5,149 bases of DNA from Chloroflexota bacterium (GTDB lineage Bacteria; Chloroflexota; Anaerolineae; B4-G1). Below are positions 1-5,149 of this stretch, in pieces. A program made the translations under genes and the position numbers. The notes below the pieces were generated by a model that saw only the letters and a program-made list of their open reading frames with translations, searched no databases and was not told the origin of the DNA. Each line of letters opens with the position of its first letter. Positions within the stretch are counted from its first letter, which is position 1. Location of the stretch: contig DSAR01000136.1 in NCBI GenBank assembly GCA_011046405.1, positions 1 through 5,149 of the forward strand. Direction: 5' to 3'.

Positions 1-113
1 GTATATTGGTATATTGGTATATTGGTATATTGGTATATTGGTATATTGGTAAACCGGTCTACCGGTCTACCGGTCTACCGGTTTACCAATATACCAATAT
101 ACCAATATACCAA
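1..113. repeat. Octamer repeat array with orientation switch, upstream of the operon
   Basis: The segment is an unbroken run of 8-bp units kept in one register. After a partial unit (1-7) come five GGTATATT (8-47), one GGTAAACC (48-55), three GGTCTACC (56-79), one GGTTTACC (80-87), three AATATACC (88-111) and a terminal AA. AATATACC is the reverse complement of GGTATATT, and GGTTTACC of GGTAAACC, so the array reads outwards in opposite orientations from a GGTCTACC core. The left end is cut by the window edge. There are no spacers, no coding potential beyond a frame with an 8-residue period, and no neighbouring mobility gene. It ends 3 bases before the Shine-Dalgarno of the Mo-subunit gene. 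The function is unknown. Confidence 0.95.
22..113 (+). promoter_or_regulatory. Long perfect inverted repeat / leader hairpin before the Mo-subunit gene
   Basis: Positions 24-55 and 80-111 are exact reverse complements (32 bp). Pairing extends outwards by TT/AA (22-23 with 112-113) and inwards by GGT/ACC (56-58 with 77-79). The remaining core 59-76 could partly self-pair. If transcription starts upstream, this forms a long stem ending three bases before GGAGG, so it could affect leader stability or ribosome access. No promoter can be recognised between the array and the gene, so transcription must begin within the array or beyond the window. The palindrome is seen directly; a regulatory role is inference. 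Confidence 0.6.
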
Positions 114-116
114 CCT

Positions 117-121
117 GGAGG
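117..121 (+). promoter_or_regulatory. Ribosome binding site GGAGG of the Mo-subunit gene
   Basis: GGAGG lies directly 3' of the octamer array. Two in-frame ATGs follow. The one at 122 abuts the motif with no spacing, while the one at 128 has an ideal 6-base spacing. This decides the start in favour of 128. Confidence 0.85.
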
Positions 122-127
122 ATGAGT

Positions 128-2488
128 ATGGATCAAGTGAATTTCCACACCGTGGGCAAGTCCGCCCCTCGCAAGGACGGCGTTGCGAGGGTCACGGGGC
201 GGGAGCAGTATACCGTCGACGTCGCCCTGCCTCACATGCTTCACGGGCGCATTCTATCCAGCCCCTACGCCCACGCCCGCGTCAAGCACATCGACGTCAG
301 CGAGGCTGAGGCGATGGGGGCGATTTGCATCACTTTCGACGACGTGCCGCACGTGTGCTACAACGAGCGTATCATCACCATCCCCCGCGTCCTCCACAAG
401 GATCACTACGTCCTGGCCGACAAGGTGCGCCGTATGGGAGAAGCAGTCGCGGCGGTGGCCGCCGAAACGGAGGAACTGGCCGAGAAAGCGGTGCGCGCCA
501 TTCATGTCGAATACGAAGTGCTCCCCGCCCACATCGACGCCGTCGAGGCGATGAAGCCAGGCGCCGAACCGATCTACGATACCGTGCTCTGGGGCGAGAA
601 AGAGGAGCCCATCGAGCATAACGTCGCCTGCGCGCGCGAGGTCGAAGAGGGCGACGTGGACCGGGCGTTCGCCGAGGCCGACGTCGTGGTGGAGGGCACC
701 TTCAAGACGCCCAAGATCTACCACGCCCAGATGGAGACCAAGTCGGTGGTCTGCCGCCCCGAGCCCGACGGCGGGCTCACCGTCTGGCCCACCACCCAGT
801 CGATCCACAACGTGCGCATCCTGCTGGGCCAGATCTTCGATATTCCCCTGAGCAAGATCAACGTCAAGCGAGTGCCCATCGGCGGCACCTTCGGTTCCAG
901 CATCCAGATGAACCCGCCGATCCCCATCTGCGCAGCGCTGGCGCTCAAGTCCGGCCGCCCGGTCAAGCTGACGCTGGCACGGGAGGAGGACGCCCACGAT
1001 CACACCCGCTACGGCACCCAGATCGACCTCCAGCTGGCGGCCAGGGCCGACGGCACGCTGACCGGGGCGAAGATGGAATTGATCGCCGACATCGGCGCTC
1101 ACAATATCCAGGCCTATTCCTTCCTGGGCGTGTGCGTCGGCTGGCTGGTCTCACTCTACAAGATACCCAACGTGCGCTACAAGGGCACGGCCGTCTACAC
1201 CAACAAGGCCATCTCGTGCGCTATGCAGGGTTTCGGCAACCCCCAGGTGACCTTCGCCGCCGAGAGCTTGATCGACGAACTGGCGGAGAAGCTGGACGTG
1301 GACCCCATCGCGCTCCGGCTCCAGAACTACGTGGGCCTGGGTGACACCTTCTGGGGCCAGGGGCCGCTGGTGCGCTCCATCGTGCAGAGCGACGGCGTGC
1401 CGGAACTCCTGCGCCGGGGCGCCGAGGCCATCGGCTGGCAGAAGCGCCAACCATCCGGCTCGCAGGAGGGACGATTTCGGCGCGGCATCGGCCTGGGACG
1501 GGGCTTTCACACCTCCAGCGCCGGGGCGCCGCAACCGGGCGACGTGATCGACTTCTCCGGGGCGATGGTCAAGGTCAACGTCGACGGCTCGGTCGACGTC
1601 ATCACCGCCCTGATGGATCACGGCGGCGGCACGCTGGAGGCGCTGGCTAAACTGGCAGCCGAGGTGCTGTGCGTGCCGCTGGACAAAGTCAACCTGGCGC
1701 CGGCCGAGACATGCTCCACCGTCTACGACTGCGTGACCCACGCCACGCGCGGCGTCTACGCCGGGGGCGGCGCGGTCGATAAGGCGGCCCAATCGCTGCG
1801 GCAGGAAATCCTGGAGACCGCCTCCCATTACATGAACGTCACCGACACCGCCCTGCAGCTCCGGCTGGACGATGAACGGGGGCAGAGCGTGATCTACGCC
1901 CCGGCCATCCCCGACCGGCAGATGACGCTGGCGGAACTCGCCACCCGCTGCTGGGAGGAGAGCTGGAAGACGATGGCCGCCGTGGAAAGCTACCGCCCTG
2001 TCCACTGCCCGCCCGCCTACGTCACCGTGTTCGTCGACGTGGAGGTGGATACCTGGACCGGCCAGGTACACACCGTCAAGGCGGTGATGGGCAGCGACTG
2101 CGGCACCGTCGTCAACCCGGAAATGGCCGCCGGGCAGTTGGAAGGCGGCCTCTCGAAAGGCGCGGGTTACGCGCTCTACGAGAACAACGAGTGGGACGCC
2201 GACGGACAGCTGACGTCCAAGGGCTACTGGATCGACGCCAAGACGGCCGCCATCGGCGAGACCCCGTACAACGACAACCTCATCATCCACTTCGCCAACA
2301 CCTACGAACCCAGCGGCCCGTCGGGGGCCAAGGGCATCGGCGAGGCGGCCACCAACCCGGTGGCGGCGGCCTACGCCAACGCGATCTACAACGCCATCGG
2401 CGTGCGCTTCTACGAACTGCCCATCACGCCGGAGAAAATCCTGGCGACGTTGCAAGAGACAGCAGCGAAAGTGCGTACAGGGGGTTAG
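128..2488 (+). CDS. Xanthine dehydrogenase family protein, molybdopterin-binding (catalytic) subunit
   Basis: This 786-residue protein is the Mo-cofactor subunit of a molybdenum hydroxylase, oxidising an unidentified substrate with water as oxygen donor. It is full length for the family. The N-terminal alpha/beta hammerhead domain (about 18-130) opens with DGVARVTGREQY. The Mo-binding region follows, with HAQMETK (199-205), GGTFGSS (252-258; usually GGGFGGK), HTRYG (292-296) and AMQGFGNPQ (365-373; usually AxRGxGxPQ). The second Mo-binding half has DHGGGT (497-502; often xGQGxxT), THATRGVYAGG, GQLEGG, and GAKGIGEAA carrying the expected catalytic base Glu739. There is no signal peptide, so it is probably cytoplasmic. 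Start 128 is chosen over 122 from ribosome-site spacing. Electron-transfer domains are encoded by the last gene of the same operon. The loop does not match form I CO dehydrogenase (AYRCSFR). Family assignment is secure; the substrate is not known. Confidence 0.95.
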   Translation: MDQVNFHTVGKSAPRKDGVARVTGREQYTVDVALPHMLHGRILSSPYAHARVKHIDVSEAEAMGAICITFDDVPHVCYNERIITIPRVLHKDHYVLADKVRRMGEAVAAVAAETEELAEKAVRAIHVEYEVLPAHIDAVEAMKPGAEPIYDTVLWGEKEEPIEHNVACAREVEEGDVDRAFAEADVVVEGTFKTPKIYHAQMETKSVVCRPEPDGGLTVWPTTQSIHNVRILLGQIFDIPLSKINVKRVPIGGTFGSSIQMNPPIPICAALALKSGRPVKLTLAREEDAHDHTRYGTQIDLQLAARADGTLTGAKMELIADIGAHNIQAYSFLGVCVGWLVSLYKIPNVRYKGTAVYTNKAISCAMQGFGNPQVTFAAESLIDELAEKLDVDPIALRLQNYVGLGDTFWGQGPLVRSIVQSDGVPELLRRGAEAIGWQKRQPSGSQEGRFRRGIGLGRGFHTSSAGAPQPGDVIDFSGAMVKVNVDGSVDVITALMDHGGGTLEALAKLAAEVLCVPLDKVNLAPAETCSTVYDCVTHATRGVYAGGGAVDKAAQSLRQEILETASHYMNVTDTALQLRLDDERGQSVIYAPAIPDRQMTLAELATRCWEESWKTMAAVESYRPVHCPPAYVTVFVDVEVDTWTGQVHTVKAVMGSDCGTVVNPEMAAGQLEGGLSKGAGYALYENNEWDADGQLTSKGYWIDAKTAAIGETPYNDNLIIHFANTYEPSGPSGAKGIGEAATNPVAAAYANAIYNAIGVRFYELPITPEKILATLQETAAKVRTGG

Positions 2489-2492
2489 GGTT

Positions 2493-3143
2493 ATGCCGAT
2501 TGAATTTACGATCCGGGTATCCACGGGCAGTGAGCATCCAGATGAATTAGCGCAACGGTTACAGCATTTTCGCGAGCGTCTGCCAGAAATCGTGGAGCGC
2601 AGTCTGCGTGAATTAGCGAATGAACTATCCGCCGAGGAACTACCTGTGTACGAATTATCCGTGGATAAAATAAGCATGTCGATCGAAGATATCACTCCCC
2701 AGGACGAAATCGCCCTGTTGGAAGCGTATGCAGACCTAGGAGATTATCGAGCTTTTGGAGAACTTGCCGAGCGAATAGATTGGGCCGTGCACTCCCCGGA
2801 TGATCTGACTGCGGCCCTGGATATGGCGCTCGGTATGGAGATGTCCCGTCTGGCGATGAAACTGGCCCAAATCGGGGGGCGACTGTTCCCCGACAACGAA
2901 CGGGTGCAGCAAGCGGCGCAAGTATTGGCTCCACCTGTGACCCAGGTCACACGTCTGCCCAGCGGCCGGGGGCTGGAACAATCCAGGTTATGGTTCCGAC
3001 AACATGCCAGCGAGTACAAAGGGCAATGGGTAGCCGTGCGTGAAGGCCGTCTGCTTGGAGCAGCGCACGCTTTCGACGCGATCGCATCTCTTATCGGCGA
3101 AGGAGAGGATGCCGCCAGCACAATTGTGACGAGGATCCTGTGA
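2493..3143 (+). CDS. Uncharacterised helical protein with C-terminal DUF5678-like segment
   Basis: This 216-residue soluble protein has no signal peptide or membrane segment. Residues 1-70 are acidic, with a likely helix (PDELAQRLQHFRERL) and short strands. Residues 70-146 look like paired helices of TPR type (ALLEAYADLGDYRAFGEL; LAMKLAQIGGRLFPDNERV). Residues 161-216 resemble DUF5678, with a helix followed by YKGQWVAVREGRLLG (175-189) and a terminal strand TIVTRIL. I recall this arrangement in bacterial proteins encoded beside small retropepsin-like proteases, which is what follows here. The function is unknown. The start lies 4 bases after the Mo-subunit stop, with only a weak purine run (2479-2484) as ribosome site, suggesting translational coupling. 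The stop TGA shares its last base with the next ATG. G+C is lower than in the flanking dehydrogenase genes (33 of 60 at 2521-2580 against 41 of 60 at 1021-1080). Confidence 0.8.
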   Translation: MPIEFTIRVSTGSEHPDELAQRLQHFRERLPEIVERSLRELANELSAEELPVYELSVDKISMSIEDITPQDEIALLEAYADLGDYRAFGELAERIDWAVHSPDDLTAALDMALGMEMSRLAMKLAQIGGRLFPDNERVQQAAQVLAPPVTQVTRLPSGRGLEQSRLWFRQHASEYKGQWVAVREGRLLGAAHAFDAIASLIGEGEDAASTIVTRIL

Positions 3144-3601
3144 TGGCCCAGTTTACCGACATGCTGATCTCCAGTGAATTTGCGATCGGGGCCACTCATT
3201 ACGAGGATTTCTATCCACAGGAGTGGCACGCCGCTCGCATCGTGCTTACCGTCACGTTGGCAAACCGGGTGACCACCCAAGCGATCGTCGATACCGGAGC
3301 GCCGTGGTGTATCTTTGCTCCGGATATGGTGCAGGATAACGCCCAGAGTGCGTATGTGCCCGGCGTGACTTTGTCAGTCAGGGGCATATCATATCCGGGT
3401 AAATTGGTCAGAATGAAAATTGGCTTGCTGGCTGAACTCGGTGGTGACGATCTTAACGTTGAAGCCACTGTGTTCATCCCTACGTTACCCCCCGGTGTGG
3501 CGTGGTCTCATCCCAACTTCATCGGTCTGGATGGTTTCTTGAATCGTGTTCGCTTTGCTGTTGATCCACCCGATAATGTCTTTTACTTTGGCCCTGTTTG
3601 A
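3143..3601 (+). CDS. Retropepsin-like aspartyl protease family protein
   Basis: This 152-residue protein is about the size of a single-domain retropepsin-like protease. AIVDTGAPWCIF (47-58) carries the DTGA active-site motif with catalytic Asp50 after a hydrophobic strand. The C-terminal FIGLDGFLNRVRFAVD (126-141) matches the second conserved strand-helix of the fold (usually hLGxxxLxxhxhxhD). Such enzymes act as homodimers, each subunit giving one Asp. There is no signal peptide or membrane anchor, so it is probably cytosolic. ATG 3143 overlaps the preceding TGA by one base and has GAGG at 3131-3134, 8 bases upstream; a GTG at 3140 is a less likely alternative. It forms a coupled pair with the DUF5678-like gene, and both are poorer in G+C than the genes around them (27 of 60 at 3361-3420). 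The substrate is unknown; proteolysis is inferred from the motif only. Confidence 0.8.
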   Translation: MAQFTDMLISSEFAIGATHYEDFYPQEWHAARIVLTVTLANRVTTQAIVDTGAPWCIFAPDMVQDNAQSAYVPGVTLSVRGISYPGKLVRMKIGLLAELGGDDLNVEATVFIPTLPPGVAWSHPNFIGLDGFLNRVRFAVDPPDNVFYFGPV

Positions 3602-3602
3602 C

Positions 3603-3608
3603 GGAGGG
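3603..3608 (+). promoter_or_regulatory. Ribosome binding site GGAGGG of the FAD/FeS gene
   Basis: GGAGGG stands 4-5 bases before ATG 3613, within the short gap after the protease stop codon. The open frame extends back to a TTG at 3598, but that start would place this motif inside the coding region, so 3613 is preferred. Confidence 0.85.
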
Positions 3609-3612
3609 ACCT

Positions 3613-5073
3613 ATGAACCAAATGACCAACTCCCACATACTAGTCAACGAATTCGATTACCTGGAACCGGCGTCGCTGGATGAAGCGATCGCGCTGCTGA
3701 AGCAGTACGGCGACCGGGCCCAGGTCGCTGCTGGCGGCACCAACCTGGTGATCTGGATGAAGATGGAGCAGTGCGCGCCGGCCTACGTCATCAACGTCGG
3801 CAAACTCCCTGGGCTGACCGGCCTCTCGTTCCAGGATGAGGGGTTGCGCGTCGGCCCGCTGACCACGATCCGCGCCCTGCGCAACGCCCCCCGGGTCCAG
3901 GCCACCTACACCGGACTGGCCGAGGCGTGCGCAGCCTTCGGTTCCGCCCAGATCCAGATGATGGGCACGGTGGGCGGCAACGTGTGCAACGGCTCGCCCG
4001 CTTCCGACACGGTACCAGCCCTACTCGCTTTCGATGCCCAGCTGACCCTCACCGGGCCGGCGGGCAAGCGTAACCTGCCCATCGCCGACTTCCTGCTCGG
4101 GCCGGGCCAGACCGCGCTGCAACCGGACGAGTTGCTGACCGGCATCCACCTGCCCCAACCGCAGCCGGGGACTGGGAGCGCCTTCGTCAAGATCTCGCGC
4201 GTGGCCGCCGACCTGGCCAAGGCCAGCGCCGCCGCCGTCATCGTCCGCCGGGGCGACGAGATCGTCGCCTGCCGCTTGGCCTTCGGCTCCGTCAGCCCGA
4301 CGGTCCTGCGCGCCCACCGGGCCGAGCAACTGCTGGCCGGCCAGACATTCAGTGCGGAACTGGCGCTGGAGGCCGGACAGGTCGCCTCGGAGGAGGTCAC
4401 GCCCATCGACGACGTACGCTCGACCGCCCGGTACCGGCGCCAGGTCATCCGGGCCCTGACTCACGATGTCCTGCAATTGGCTTGGGAACGGGCCGGAAGT
4501 CAGGCCCAGGACTCCGAGGTGGAAAAGCCCAAAACTCCCCCGACGACGGCCCCAGGTCATCAAGGGGTTCTGGCCAAAACGTTGCACGTGGCCCATGGCG
4601 AGACGCACGAGATCGAGCTGACCGTCAACGGGCGGCGCCATCGTCTGGCGGTGCGGCCCAACGAATTGCTGCTCAACGTGCTGCGTGAACGCTTGGGGCT
4701 GACCGGTTCCAAGTACGGATGCGGATTGGGCGAGTGCGGCGCGTGCACCGTCCACCTGGACGGCCAACCGGCGCTGGCCTGTCTGGTGCTGGCCGTGGCC
4801 GCCGACGGGCGCGAGGTGCTGACCGTCGAGGGGTTGCAAGGGCCCAATGGCGAACTCTCGCCCCTGCAACAGGCCTTCATCGAGCACAACGCCTTCCAAT
4901 GCGGCTATTGCACACCCGGTATGCTCATGATGACCCAGAAGTTATTGGAAGAGATCCCGGCCCCCTCCGAAGACGACGTGCGAGATTACCTGAAAGGCAA
5001 TCGCTGCCGATGCACCGGTTTCGCCAGCATCGTGCGCGCGGTCCTAAGCGCTGGTAGGCCGGTAGATCGGTAG
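3613..5073 (+). CDS. Fused FAD-binding and [2Fe-2S] subunit of a molybdenum hydroxylase
   Basis: This 486-residue protein carries electrons from the Mo subunit through two [2Fe-2S] clusters to FAD. Residues about 10-180 are a FAD_binding_5 domain with AAGGTNL (39-45) and GTVGGNVCNGSPASD (118-132), both FAD-contact motifs. Residues 188-292 form the CO-dehydrogenase flavoprotein C-terminal domain, ending in the typical DVRSTARYRRQV. A polar, proline-rich linker (about 293-328) leads to a plant-type ferredoxin domain (about 332-410) with Cys370, 375, 378 and 390. The second cluster domain has Cys430, Cys433 (CGYC) and Cys465, Cys467 (CRCTGF). All eight ligands are present. These are commonly separate subunits, or FeS precedes FAD when fused; here FAD comes first. 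The final residues GRPVDR and the stop are encoded by the downstream octamer array. The partner is the Mo subunit at 128-2488. Confidence 0.95.
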   Translation: MNQMTNSHILVNEFDYLEPASLDEAIALLKQYGDRAQVAAGGTNLVIWMKMEQCAPAYVINVGKLPGLTGLSFQDEGLRVGPLTTIRALRNAPRVQATYTGLAEACAAFGSAQIQMMGTVGGNVCNGSPASDTVPALLAFDAQLTLTGPAGKRNLPIADFLLGPGQTALQPDELLTGIHLPQPQPGTGSAFVKISRVAADLAKASAAAVIVRRGDEIVACRLAFGSVSPTVLRAHRAEQLLAGQTFSAELALEAGQVASEEVTPIDDVRSTARYRRQVIRALTHDVLQLAWERAGSQAQDSEVEKPKTPPTTAPGHQGVLAKTLHVAHGETHEIELTVNGRRHRLAVRPNELLLNVLRERLGLTGSKYGCGLGECGACTVHLDGQPALACLVLAVAADGREVLTVEGLQGPNGELSPLQQAFIEHNAFQCGYCTPGMLMMTQKLLEEIPAPSEDDVRDYLKGNRCRCTGFASIVRAVLSAGRPVDR

Positions 5074-5116
5074 ACCGGTATACCGGTATACCAGTCTACC
5101 AGTCTACCAGTCTACC
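5053..5116 (+). other. Imperfect 32-bp hairpin at the operon 3' end
   Basis: Arms 5053-5084 and 5085-5116 match as inverted repeats at 27 of 32 positions. In RNA two of the five mismatches become G-U wobbles, leaving three C-A mismatches. The stem begins inside the last codons of the FAD/FeS gene. No T-tract follows, so it is not a classical intrinsic terminator. It could protect the mRNA 3' end or be only a by-product of the repeat pattern. Confidence 0.5.
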
Positions 5117-5149
5117 AGTCTACCAGTCTACCAGTCTACCAGTATACCA
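5053..5149. repeat. Octamer repeat array with orientation switch, at the 3' end of the operon
   Basis: This is an unbroken 8-bp register: GGTAGGCC, GGTAGATC, GGTAGACC (5053-5076), two palindromic GGTATACC (5077-5092), six AGTCTACC (5093-5140), AGTATACC (5141-5148) and one further base. It continues past the window. AGTCTACC is the near reverse complement of GGTAGACC, so orientation flips at the GGTATACC pair, as in the array at 1-113. The first 21 bases lie inside the FAD/FeS reading frame and provide its last six codons and TAG stop. The two arrays share the GGTNNACC theme but no identical majority octamer. Confidence 0.93.

Noticed and set aside
1..60. Sigma-70 promoter in the TATATT-containing repeats
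   Set aside because: TATATT recurs in every unit and there is no distinct -35 element at proper spacing, so no single promoter can be supported.
1..113. CRISPR array
   Set aside because: Units are 8 bp and contiguous, with no spacers and no cas genes.
22..309. Open frame of 95 codons beginning in the left array
   Set aside because: Its N-terminal part is translated octamer repeat with an 8-residue period, and the rest is an out-of-frame reading of the Mo-subunit gene.
1151..2695. 514-codon open frame on the - strand
   Set aside because: It lies antisense to the well-supported Mo-subunit gene. Its His/Gly/Val/Asp-rich composition is typical of the mirror frame of a high-G+C gene, and no domain is recognisable.
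3143..3601. Retroelement-derived protease
   Set aside because: There is no reverse transcriptase, integrase or gag-like sequence. The size and motif fit free-standing bacterial retropepsin-like proteins.
4021..4899. 292-codon open frame on the - strand
   Set aside because: It is antisense to the FAD/FeS gene, whose eight cysteine ligands and FAD motifs establish the + strand reading.
128..5073. Aerobic (form I) CO dehydrogenase
   Set aside because: The catalytic subunit has AMQGFG in place of the AYRCSFR loop, and the subunit organisation differs from coxMSL.
5053..5149. Replication iterons or an origin
   Set aside because: The 8-bp spacing is shorter than a helical turn, and there is no replication initiator, DnaA-box cluster or partition gene nearby.
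5053..5149. Classical intrinsic terminator
   Set aside because: The stem is present but no T-tract follows, and the pairing is spread over repeat units with no defined loop.

Overview
The window holds a compact four-gene operon, all on the + strand, bracketed at both ends by arrays of related 8-bp repeats. The outer genes encode a molybdenum hydroxylase of the xanthine oxidase family. The first gene (128-2488) is the molybdopterin-binding catalytic subunit. The last (3613-5073) is a single polypeptide joining the FAD-binding subunit to the two-cluster [2Fe-2S] subunit. Together they could form a complete soluble cytoplasmic enzyme: substrate oxidised at Mo, electrons passed through two [2Fe-2S] clusters to FAD. 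The substrate cannot be read from sequence. The Mo subunit lacks the form I CO-dehydrogenase loop and has non-standard residues in several cofactor-contact motifs.

Between them sit two small, tightly coupled genes (2493-3143 and 3143-3601). They encode a helical-repeat protein with a C-terminal DUF5678-like segment and a small retropepsin-like aspartyl protease. This pair has visibly lower G+C and different codon choice from the dehydrogenase genes, so it looks like a separate module inserted in frame with operon transcription. Why it is there is unknown.

The most unusual structure is non-coding. At 1-113 and from 5053 to the window end, DNA is organised as uninterrupted octamers of general form RGTNNAYY, roughly GGTNNACC. 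In each array the octamers run in one orientation, pass through near-palindromic octamers, and then run as the reverse complement. The left array contains a perfect 32-bp inverted repeat ending a few bases before the ribosome binding site of the Mo-subunit gene. The right array starts inside the last six codons of the FAD/FeS gene, supplies its stop codon, and folds into an imperfect 32-bp hairpin.

The organism is a bacterium with a high-G+C genome. The Mo hydroxylase style, the DUF5678/retropepsin pair and simple octamer arrays between genes together suggest Chloroflexota (Anaerolineae-like), but this is an impression from memory and not a demonstrated placement. There are no RNA genes, CRISPR arrays, transposases or classical terminators, and no gene-free stretch longer than about 130 bases.
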